This document shows, piece by piece, positions 32,857-42,717 of a DNA stretch of 64,000 nt. The DNA comes from Hymenoscyphus infarciens. Lineage: Eukaryota; Ascomycota; Leotiomycetes; Helotiales; Helotiaceae. The notes below the pieces were generated by a model. That model saw only the letters and a program-made list of their open reading frames with translations. It ran no database searches and was not told the DNA's origin. The stretch is taken from contig LLCB01000148.1 of NCBI GenBank assembly GCA_001414345.1, positions 62,001 through 126,000 of the forward strand. The letters run 5' to 3'. The position numbers and the translations under genes are program-made. Every line of letters starts with the position of its first letter. Positions within the stretch are counted from its first letter, which is position 1.

Positions 32857-35100
32857 AACGCTAATTTAGCGTCCTAGCTACTTTAAAAGCTTACCTCGCC
32901 TACTCTTTTCTTATCTATAAACTATCTTAAACTTTAATCTATTAACCTATCTCTACTTCTTACTATTTATCTATAATATTAACTCTAGATCTCTTCTATC
33001 TTAATTAACTATATATCTACCTATACTATGAACCTCTATTTATAAATTTATAATATTAGTACCTACTATAATACTAGTTCTAGTAAGCATCTACTCTACT
33101 ACCTACTCTACTATATATACTAATAATTACTTTAGTAAGCTACTAGTACTAATAGTGTTATTAACGATCCTTTTACCTCTTCTAATAGTTCCTAGTTCTC
33201 TAATAATAGCGGCTCTAGATCTACTAGCGAGTCTAATATATCGAAGAAGTATAAGCGCTAGCTAGTACTAGCTCTATTAGATATGTCTAAAGTACCTAGT
33301 AGTCTATAGTAGCTAATCCTTAAACACGTATATAAGGCTTATTACTATACCTTTACTATTACTCTTAATAATACTAAGGCTACTAAGATTACTATAGCCT
33401 TTCTTCTACTCTACGACACTTATAATAAACTATATATCCTTCTCTTAGAGAGATATATAGCTAATTTCTAACGTTTATAAAATAGATTTATTAATACTAT
33501 AATTATAAGTTTATCTTTTCTCCTCTTTACTTTTGTTAGATTTCTAATTAACTATAATCCTTATAGATATATGTTAAGGGCTTTATTATTATAGATACTA
33601 CTACTAATGGTTCTCTTATTATGTTTGTTAATAATTTATACTCGGCTTTAATAGTCGACTTCTTTTATAAGAAGTGGAATAAACCTAACTTCTTTTCTAT
33701 ATTCTTCTTTATTAAAGAGCTTATTAACTTTAAAAGATATAACGTAAAGAGCCTTTAGTTTTTTAAAGAGGTTTATACTAATCTTTATAGTCGAGTTTAT
33801 CTTTATCTTATCTAGTATAATACTCTTATATATGTTATAGTTAAGAATTCTTATAAGGAATTACTTAACTTTATTAAATTAATTACTATTACTAAAGCCT
33901 CTTATATCTTAGGAGAACTAGCTTAGATAATCTATAAAGTTACTTCTTACTACTTTAAGTGGAAAGTTGCTTCTCGTATCTAATTAAGCGCCTATAATAA
34001 GAAGGCTTATATTAAACCGGTTATTAACGAGCGTCTCTATATTATAGCTTCTATATCTAATATTCTAGACGAGGAATAGACTATCTTTCTACCTTTCTGC
34101 TTCCTTTTATATCTCTAACTAGAAAGGTTATTTATACTATTTTACTTAGCTAAATAGTCAGGTACTTATATATATATATTAAAACTTTTAGGCTAAGGTA
34201 TGTATTAAGATGTCTTTAAGGTTACTAGAGGTAGCCTTTACTATATATATTTGCTAGAATTGTCTTTAGAGTTATTTACCTAGTAGTAGACTAGTATTAG
34301 AACTTATTATACCTATTTATATTACCCTCTCTCTGTTTTTTAGAGACTTAGCTAGCTTATAGATTAATGAATAATAATATTATATATAATATATCTAGCT
34401 TTTTCCTTTGTAATTTTAACTTAATAAAAACTGTAGACTTGTTTAGTTTTAATACTACTATATTACCTAGGTAGTGATATTATAGTCCTTTAAGTAGAAC
34501 ATTTTTAATTAAGGACTATAATTAATTAAGGACTATAATTAATTAAGGACTGTTTTTAATTAAGGACTGTTTTCTTCTAAAGACAGTTTTCTTTTTAGAT
34601 AGGCCTAGTACTATTAATTCAAATGTAACTATCTTCTATAGCTAGATAAACAGAGGCTTTAGACTATTATAGAGATAAAAGCGTCTACGAACTATCTACC
34701 TCCTTTAAATAAGGCCTAAATAATTATCTCTTAATACTATTCCTAGCCTTAAGTATCTTAAATTAAGAATAGTCCTTTTTACGTCTAGTTATAGTTAAGG
34801 AAAAGTTAGCTATCTATAGCTAGTCTAATATTAGAATAGCTATAAAAAGCTAATAGTTAAAAAGGATTAATCATTACCTAATAATTTAGTTCGTTAGACT
34901 ATCTATAGATAATTTAGCTATATAACTATCTTATAAGATAGACTATAATAATTAGTAAATAGTCTAGAGATAGCTTTACTTTATTAACTCTCTAAATATT
35001 ATTATAAAGGTATAATTATTAAAAAGGTTTTAGTGGTTTTTATTAAAAGCTATCTATAGAGCCTCGGTATTTAGTATTAGTTACGTATAGTTACGAATTA
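32857..35100. other. AT-rich RIP block right of element A2
   Basis: Continues the composition of the block on the other side of A2, consistent with A2 having inserted in one continuous AT-rich region. It contains the relic coding frame described at 33180-34430 and a short repeat of AATTAAGGACTATAATTAAT at about 34508-34560. Composition returns to normal between about 35100 and 35230. Confidence 0.65.
33180..34430 (+). pseudogene. RIP-destroyed protein-coding relic of unknown family
   Basis: On the plus strand the frame through about 33655-34160 is interrupted only by TAG and TAA codons, exactly those that C-to-T or G-to-A change would make from CAG, CAA or TGG. Between stops it reads like protein, for example DFFYKKWNKPNFFSIF and PVINERLYIIASISNILDEE. 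An upstream Ser/Asn-rich then basic segment (SRSTSESNISKKYKR) at about 33220-33260 lies in another frame. I cannot name the family. A transposon-encoded protein is most likely, given its location. Confidence 0.5.
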
Positions 35101-36115
35101 ACTTTTTAAATAGTCTTAGCGAAAACCGGTCCCTAGACTGTCCTATAACAGCTTTAGAGTTATAACGCTTCTTAGAGCGTCTTAAAATATCTCTCTTTTC
35201 CTTTAAGGTATATAAGCAAACAGCCATGTAGAGGGCTCTTTCCAGTTCTACATTGATCGACATCTCAACACGAGCACGATCCGGGCTGGACTCGGAGCCC
35301 TTCTTGCAAAACGTATTCAGAGCAGGAGCCTTTTGAGCTGCAGCAAAAAGCGGCAGACGACAAATTTCGTTGTTCAATCGATCAGCGCAATTATTCCAGA
35401 TCTTTGGGGAGAATGATTTCAGTTATCCCAGAGCTTTGAAACAATTATTCCCAGCGTTTGGGATGATTCCCTGAACTATTCCAGCAAGTTGTAACAACTG
35501 TGGGTGTCAATTGCTGCTTTTATTGCTCGTTGCGAGAGAGCTCCTTCGTCGCTTCCTGTTGTTGACATCGGTTCAAAGCGATCCGTTCAACCCAAAGCAG
35601 CACTTAAGCGAGCGCCAATCATGTACGACCAAGGAATTGTAAAGAAGGTGCGAACACAGCGGCCCAGAATTGGATCGCTGGCCAGACAAAGCCATGTGAC
35701 GAATCCAAAGCAAATGGACCTCGGGAACCTCTCACCAAAAAGCATCCAACATGGCAGCCTGCAGGCCAGAAATCAAGCTCAGATCAATTTTGCTGGCCAA
35801 AAGCCCCCACCAAGCAAATCCATTTTTGATGAGAGCAGACAACTCCCAGAAACATCGCGTTTCGTGATTTGACGAGTACCATTCAGCAAGTGTCATAAGT
35901 CCATGTTGTGAAATATGCGTAAATAACCTCTCTCCCCTCCCCACATCACTGCACCTCATCAAACCACCAGCAGGGATCGCAAAACACCACCAAAAATCAA
36001 ATATGTCAACCCCACAAAAAGAAAAGATCAAGCAACAATAGACTTCAATCAAAAGCCATCAATTCAATAGAAGAGCTTTATTTTTATTAAAGATGAGATT
36101 GAATTTCAAGTTTAT

Positions 36116-36298
36116 TCAAACAACCCCTGATGAACGCAATCCCTTAACCGAGACAAAGAACCGAGTATCAAAAACAGAAAGAAAACAAACATTCCAGCAC
36201 AAACAACCATCCAGATACACACACAAGAAAACCCCGCACATCCCCAAAATAAGAAAGGTAAAAGTAGCTACCACTTCCGACTCAGTAACAAACTCCAT
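36116..36298 (-). CDS. Possible small membrane protein (60 residues)
   Basis: ATG at 36298 in a good context (CCAAGATGG). The product begins MEFVTESEVVATFTFLILGM and has one or two hydrophobic stretches (TFTFLILGMCGVFLCVYL and CLCWNVCFLSVF). No family is recognised. It could be chance, since the strand is T-rich. Confidence 0.25.
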   Translation of the reverse strand: MEFVTESEVVATFTFLILGMCGVFLCVYLDGCLCWNVCFLSVFDTRFFVSVKGLRSSGVV

Positions 36299-36480
36299 CT
36301 TGGTAGTTTTGAGCCCCAAGAAGTCCCTGCTTTATCTCCAGTATACGTATGGTTTCCTTTTGCTCATACCTACTCGGTCCCACGCTGGACATCAAAAGGC
36401 GGCAGTAGAACAATTACCCGAAACTCCAGTACCATTGAGGAAATTGATTTTTCCAAAACACCTGGGTCAATAGTCCCAAA

Positions 36481-36594
36481 TTGTTCCAAGTGCGTAGGAT
36501 AATGTACTTAAATTACCCTTGAAAGCTGGAACAACGAGGGCTAGGTCGACAGGTACGAACAGGATGTATTTACTGCTACTTTTTAATGTCCATC
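36481..36594 (+). repeat. Dispersed repeat, copy 2 (partner of the SDR intron insert)
   Basis: Shares with 14000-14150 the blocks TTGTTCCAA, AAATTAC.CTT, AAAGCTGGAACAA and TATTTACTGCTACTTTTTAATGTCC (one or two changes each). Confidence 0.55.
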
Positions 36595-36730
36595 GCGAAC
36601 TTGGTGAAGAATATTATCATTTATCCCGATCATCCCTCCATAATCTAAACAACCATTCGATCATACATAAACCCCCCTTACACACCCAAGAAAACTCCCC
36701 ATCCCAGAGAAACACACCTCATCAAAACCC

Positions 36731-38465
36731 TCAAATCCTCGCCTTCTGCCCCACAATCAAATTTACACTCTCCCTCACATTCTCACTCCCCCAAACGCCA
36801 TCCTTCCCACCCCGTCTCCACTCATCCCCACTAGCATCCTCCCCGCCCCCCCTCGTCGCCTCCCCGCTTATAACCTCCAAATCCCTTTTTTGAGAACTAA
36901 GCCACTTAGCAATAAACTGTGTAGGATTCTTCGATAGCGCATCATAGAACGAATGTTTAGATTTCGAGTTCGAGATTTTCTGCACCAAAACGGCAGCGTG
37001 TTCATTCAAACGTCCAATTTCGATCAGGTTCTGGGTGTAGGAGTCGTTCGCGAGGTAGGAGATGAGGGCTGCGCGGAGGGGATCGTCGACTTGGACTTGG
37101 ATGTCGTAGACTGTTGGTTGGGGGTTTTCGTGGAAGGCTTTGTCGGTTCGGATGGTGTATTGAAGTTGGACTGGGGTGAGGGCTGTCATGTGGGGGAGGA
37201 TGTGATCTGTGAGATAGGGGATGTAGCCTTTCTCTCGGCCAATGAGCTGTGGATGTTAGTTGGATGGTCATGGGCGCATGTCGGTCCAGGCATTACTTAC
37301 TGCTCGTAATGCATCATCGCAGGTAAACGATCTTTTGTCATCGTCTTCTTGTAAACCCATGGCCTTAACATACTCCCAAATTCCCATAATTGCCTCTGAA
37401 CGAGTAGCCTCAGGTGTGTCCAAAATTTGGGCAAGAACTGGGCTCAACTTGAATCTCTCCGGGATTTCGTCTCGAACAAGGTTGATAGTAATATTCACAT
37501 TCTCATCTCCCCCACGCTTAAACTCCAATTGATCGAAATCTGCGGCGTTTGGAAGGTCTTTCGCATTTGGGGGAAGAACTGGTTTCTTCCATTCCACGCT
37601 CTGGTCCGCCCCATCTCTGCCCTTACGATCGAAGTCCACTGTCATAGCTTTGAAGAAATGAGATAATCTGTACTGTCTTGGTGGAATGGGTGTCTTCTTT
37701 TTCTTTTCCTTGCCATCTTCATCCATTGCATCTGGATCTGCTTCGTCCTCGCTGTCGCTATCGTCACTGTCCAAATCTTCGGCCGGCTCATCTAGAAGCT
37801 TTCCTTCAATCTTTACTCGATATGAGGAGTCCAGGTTAGTGCTAAAGTCGAATGTGTCGACGTCGAGGGAATCAGCCTGCCAGGGTTGGTCCTCCACAGT
37901 ATTGCTAACCCAAATCCGCAATGTTCGATAACGCTATCCAACTGTCAACACCTCAATAGGAGCATGCGCATAACGACCTACCTTGACGTTTCTGTTGACC
38001 GAATCCTGAAGGTCCAACCTCTTCCTCATCATGGTAGAATCCAGCCTTCTCTCAATCTCTCGCAAATCTCGATACCGCTGGACGCCATCACCAATAATGC
38101 AATCCTCCACCCCCTCAGGCATATTCCGATCAGTAGGTTTCTGACTCCGTATCTTCGCGCGATCGCTCGCCCGCGACTGAGCCTGTTGTTGAGCCTGCAT
38201 TTGCGACGGTGTCAACGAGCTCTGTGGATGCGCGCCAACCATAGGACCTGGATACACAAATTCCAATCAGTACAAAAGATACATCGCCCAAGCGTCCTCA
38301 GTCACGGTGAGTAGGGCGCAGTACGAGGAAAGCAGACCCCGTTGACCGTGTCGGGCGCATAACTTTCTAGTAGCACTTACCTATTCCACGGCGCGAGTTT
38401 GATTGAGCAGCTGCAGCGTGAGGAGAACGCTGTGGCATTCCTCGATATTGAGGGTGAGGCTGCAT
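36731..38465 (-). CDS. snf12: SWI/SNF (and possibly RSC) chromatin-remodelling subunit, BAF60/SNF12 type
   Basis: Four exons: 38465-38381, 38247-37982, 37933-37301 and 37246-36731, giving 499 residues. Introns are 133, 48 and 54 nt with GT-AG ends. The N-terminus is Gln/Pro-rich (MQPHPQYRGMPQRSPHAAAA). Residues 105-130 contain MRKRLDLQDSVNRNVK then RTLRIWVSNT, a hallmark of the BAF60 family. An acidic Asp/Glu segment lies at about 166-190. The SWIB domain is at about 278-355 (PVLAQILDTPEATRSEAIMG ... CDDALRALIGREKGY), followed by a long helical C-terminus. BAF60 proteins link the remodeller to transcription factors in the nucleus. Fungal orthologs include yeast Snf12/Rsc6 and S. pombe Ssr3, and which complex this one serves cannot be told. 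Confidence 0.92.
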
Positions 38466-39015
38466 CTTGCAACAAGGGCGCTGCTCTCGGCAGATTGACT
38501 ATGAAATGACTGGTCTTCTTGGGCTGGCAAGTAACACAAGTAGGCTCAACTTTCGAGAGAGAAGTCGCGTTGGTTCCCACGCGAATCCGATCAGAGCACC
38601 TAACCCCCGATGACAGAGGGTATTCAACCAAAAGAGGGTTAGTGTGACTGCTTAAGGCGGCGGACATCACTTAAAAGCAGCCAGCACTTGGCAAATGAGC
38701 AGAGCGAGTAAAGTTTTGTTGTACTCAGCTACAATACTATGAAGTAATTTGCAGATCATTATTATATAAGTGAAAGTGATGGTGTGTTTTCTTAACCGAG
38801 TCATAAAGTAATGCCCACATTTATACATTCCAGCAGATTGAAGAAGGACTTTCGTGTGCATATAGAATTTGCAGTTAGAAAGGAATCTTCTTAGGCTTTT
38901 GTGTGTAGACTCCCAACTAGTGCGACTGATCAAAACCAACTATATTACAAATCGGACTTGGTCAAAAGAGTTAGACAGTTGTGAATTTATATGGCTTACT
39001 CAACCAAAACCGGTT
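38466..39015. other. Intergenic region
   Basis: Separates two minus-strand genes. It must contain the snf12 promoter and the 3' UTR of the methyltransferase gene. I see no further gene. Confidence 0.6.
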
Positions 39016-40711
39016 TTATCTCATCTTCCACGTTTGAGCGCCCTCTTTTCCATCACTAGCCGACTTCCACGTCACCCCCACATTCAGTGCTCTCGAGTTA
39101 TCTTCTGGTACAGCATATTCGAGCTCACCACTTAGTTGTTCTCCTGCCTTCATTCCCGTAGGCTTTTCATTAACGCTGTCAATGAGCATCACACCTTGCT
39201 TCCAATGAGTAACTTTTCCACCTGGTCCAGTTGTGAATGCTAGACCTTTCTTTCCTGAAGCTGCCCATTCTTCGGCCTTTGCATTCTCGGGCACAATATC
39301 CTCCCTCGTTCGCATGAAGAAAGAGTCAAACCAGATGATGAAACCATCAAGGGCATCGATGTCCTTCGTAAGCTTGCCCTCCCATTTTCTCTTGAAGACT
39401 AAGTCTTTGACAGTAGTTGTGTGTAAGCTGAGTTGCAAGAATGGGAATGGTTCAGCGGCTAGAGTGCTAGCGGGCATATCAAGAACTTGGGCATCTTCAT
39501 GGATACCTGCTTGCATAGCCTTCATGTCGAATCCATAAACATCTCTCCAGAAAGCGATGTGATCAGAGATGTAATCTGGGTCTGCAACTGGTGCCACCCA
39601 CATATTCATGTGACTAGGAACCATCAATCCATCGGGTTGGAGATACTTTTCTCGAGCCCAAATGACACTGTCGAGCATAGCCTCGTAGAGGAGACAGTAA
39701 CCCATCCATTCACTGACGATAATGTCGACCTTGTCAACTGGTAGCTTGACTTCCTCAATTTTACCTCGAAGACAGGTGATTTTGTCGGCAAATCCGTTGT
39801 TGAAGATATTCTCGCGGGCTTTGTCGATGATAGCTGAGTTGTCAACAGCAATTACGCGGGAAGCTCCTGCTTTGGCGCAGAACATGCTGAGAATTCCGGT
39901 ACCACATCCTACATCGAGGACAACTTTGCCGGCGAATAAATCTTTGTTGTTGTAGATGAAATCCCGATACGCGTCGGTGCGAACAAAATCCTTCAACATG
40001 GTTTCGTGGATATCTGTTCGTGTTAGTAAAACCAATCCATTCCGGTGATTGATACTTACCATTGTAGGAGTAGGAACTGAAGTAATGACTGTCATCGTCT
40101 CTTTTCTCTGCCTCCTTTTCGGGTCCGCTCTTCTCATCCCATTTCTTGTCCAAAGTTTCCTTGACCGTATTTTGATAACTCTCAAATTGAAGTTGGACTC
40201 TCCGTAACTCGTCTTCCAACTCAGAAACGCGAGTTACTAAAGCAGCAGGATCCTTTTCCATTCTCTTTGCCTTGTCATTTTCCTCGGAATCCTCTGCACC
40301 TGCGACTTCAGGGAGATCGTCAAGGGTAAAGAGAACAGCATCATCCTCCAAAACAGGCTTCAAGAACTTCTCATCTTCAAAATCTTTCCTGGAGAGACCC
40401 GTGGGGATTGCTTGTCCGCTGTGAACTTGTGACCGGATATAATTGACCAATTTGATGCTGCCATAGAAATCCAAGGCCAACTTTTGTCTGATATCAAGGA
40501 AATCCAAATTGTGTTTTTCTTTGCAGTGGGTGAGCATTTGATTGATATCAGAGAAAACTTCATCATCCATCAGGGAGATGAATTGGATATCCTCTTCCTC
40601 TGGTTCGGCATCTTCCCAGCCTTCATCGTCCTTGAGATCGAGGATATCGGCTTCTGAACTAGCAGAGGATGCGGGTGTATCGGTTTCCTTTTTGGGGGCG
40701 GGTTCTGCCAT
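39016..40711 (-). CDS. rmt3: PRMT3-type protein arginine N-methyltransferase
   Basis: Two exons, 40711-40060 and 40013-39016 (46-nt intron), give 549 residues, close to other PRMT3 orthologs. I chose the ATG at 40711 (MAEPAPKKE, context ATCATGGC). An in-frame ATG at 40819 would add 36 residues. The splice gives HYFSSYSYNDIHETMLKD, the classic PRMT entry. The AdoMet motif LDVGCGTG is at 250-257. The double-E loop has Glu319 and Glu328 (SEWMGYCLLYEAML), and the THW loop is at 486-488. These predict asymmetric dimethylarginine formation; PRMT3 orthologs modify ribosomal protein uS5 in the cytosol. The N-terminal zinc finger is degenerate: the THCKEKH half is present but the preceding CxxC pair is replaced (ISLMDDEVF). 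The gene is divergent from hymA. Confidence 0.93.
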
Positions 40712-41411
40712 GATGGGAATGCCGTGAACTTGAGCTGTCAAGTCACGTCCTGGGTCAATATTTGTGCAGAAAATGGGTGGACGTGTGTGCTGGCGTGGTG
40801 GGGGAGCACTGAGGAGCAATTTTTGATAAATTTACGGCGACCTAAATGCTTAAGGTGTCGAAAGGACCACCGTAGCAGTCCCAATCTCACGTGGCGATAA
40901 GATCCACCTCGTTCCCAAAGGGGACAGTGATGTTCAGGTCGAGGTGGAACCTTGGAGATGGTACTGCTGCCACCAAAGACCCGAAAAGATTACAGAAGCA
41001 TTGTCATTTTGGTGGTGGGAAGCCAGTCTCTACGTCACTCGGGGAATTGGGTTCTTATGCAATCCAAATCGGGATGAGATGAGGTGGCAGAGGAAATAAA
41101 CAATGGACGAACGGGCCTTGCGCAGGGACAAGGGACAGGCGACAGGCGATAGGCGACAGGGGGATGGAGGTATGCAGAAGCGACGGGTCCTCGTCTAACA
41201 AAATACAATACTAATACTCACAGCCACCACCTGCAACTCTCACAACCTCTTGGCTTTCTCGGGCACCACTTCCCATACCATGCTGAAGACTCTCTCACCT
41301 CTATCAATCGCTGCTGCTGTCATTTCCCTCCTTCATTGAGTCGTGGGTAGTGTTCGGAATACCCCGCTGCTCGTCGTCTTTCCCCAGCCTCAACTGTAAA
41401 CAACCGCCATC
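40712..41411. promoter_or_regulatory. Shared divergent promoter region of rmt3 and hymA
   Basis: About 700 bp between two housekeeping start codons facing apart. At 41134-41161 there are four 7-bp tandem copies of GACAGGC (third copy GATAGGC). Pyrimidine-rich leader DNA precedes the hymA ATG. No TATA box stands out. Confidence 0.55.
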
Positions 41412-42717
41412 ATGTCGTTCTTATTCGGCCGAAGACCCAGGACCAACACCGTCGACCTGTCAAAACAAGCGCGGGAGCAGATCTCCAAGCTCGATGGACC
41501 AGGCGGGGCTGCAAAGGTACACCAGATCCGTCGCTGGGTGGAAAAGGGCGTTGGCGCTGACCTTTGGAATAGGCCGAGGAACTTGCCAAAACCCTGGCCC
41601 AGATGAAGTTGATTCTGCAAGGAACGCAAGGTAAGTCTCTCAATCTGCCAGCTACTCTACTGTTAGGCTGTCTTCTAACAGATGCTTTCCCAGAATCCGA
41701 ATCAAGCCCCGAGCAAATTCACAGTCTGGTTATGGGCATGATCCAAGAGGACTTACTCTACCTCCTCGCCGTTAATCTGTACCGCCTCCCTTTCGAATCC
41801 CGAAAAGATACCCAAGTAATATTCTCCTATGTACTTCGATTCCGTCCCCAGACTGCGTCCCCGAAAAGCGAGCCCATGGCACTGAGTTATGCCATAACCA
41901 ATAGACCCGAGATATTTGTAGAGCTCTGTAATGGGTATGATCAGAAGGAAAGTGCTACACCAGCTGGAACTGTTCTGCGAGAAGTTTTGAAGAATGAACA
42001 AGTTGCTGCGATTATTCTGTATGATGATCCAGTAGACGGAGGCCCAAATGCAAAAGGTCTTTCCGGTATTCAATTGGATGCGAGGCAGAGTGGAAAGGGC
42101 GTCTTCTGGAAGTTCTTCAAGTGGATTGACCAAGGTTCATTTGAAGTAGGAGCAGACGCCTTTACCACATTCAGAGTACGTATTCCACAGGGGGGCAGAA
42201 GTATTATTACTGACCGGTTTAGGAACTATTGACGAGGCACAAAACGATAGTAGCACAATATTTGTCTACAAACTTCGACCTCTTTTTCGACCAATACAAC
42301 AACATTCTGGTCAAGTCGGACAGCTACGTTACAAAAAGGCAATCGATAAAATTGCTTGGGGAGATTCTTCTGGACCGGGCAAATTATGCTGTCATGACGG
42401 CTTACGTCGACCGAGGAGAACATTTGAAGATATGTATGAATCTTCTGAGAGATGAGAGAAAAATGGTCCAGTACGAAGGTTTCCACGTCTTCAAAGTCTT
42501 CGTAGCGAACCCCCACAAATCCATCGCAGTCCAAAAAATTCTTCTCATCAATAGAGAAAGGTTATTGGTCTTCTTGAAACATTTCTTGGAGGACCGGACA
42601 GAGGACGAGCAGTTTATCGACGAGAGGGAATTTCTGATCAAGCAGATCAAGAATATGCCACCAACACCAGTTGAGCCCACGCAAAAGCCGGCTCTTCTGG
42701 GATCGCAAGCGCGTTAG
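41412..42717 (+). CDS. hymA: MO25/CAB39-family scaffold protein (HymA/Hym1)
   Basis: Four exons: 41412-41516, 41573-41630, 41682-42175 and 42223-42717, giving 383 residues, the normal length. Introns are 56, 51 and 47 nt. The start is MSFLFGRRPRTNTVDLSKQA. Other family marks are LAQMKLILQGTQ, an armadillo-like helical body, ADAFTTFRELLTRHK, FFDQYNNILVKSDSYVTKRQ SIKLLGEILLDR, and MKICMNLLRD-type sequence (LKICMNLLRDERKMVQYEGF). MO25 proteins activate STE20/GCK-type kinases and, in fungi, act in the RAM/MOR network for cell separation, polarity and conidiophore development (A. nidulans hymA, yeast Hym1). The product is cytosolic. Confidence 0.95.

Larger units (their letters stand above)
35101..36730. 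other. Transition and intergenic region, no firmly supported gene
   Basis: Normal base composition resumes here. A GTG-initiated open frame at 35504-35872 and a minus frame at 35081-35377 that runs into the AT-rich DNA look accidental. Related words CAATTATTCC and TTTGGG recur at 35388-35480. A weak small-ORF candidate (36116-36298, minus) and a dispersed repeat copy (36481-36594) are listed separately. Confidence 0.45.

Noticed and set aside
35081..35377. 98-codon minus-strand open frame crossing the AT-rich boundary
   Set aside because: Its second half lies in RIP-type DNA and its first half in normal DNA, so it is not a coherent gene.
35504..35872. 122-codon open frame on the plus strand near the end of the AT block
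   Set aside because: It begins at GTG, not ATG. The first internal ATG leaves a short polar peptide without motif, and no fungal-style leader or splice context is seen.
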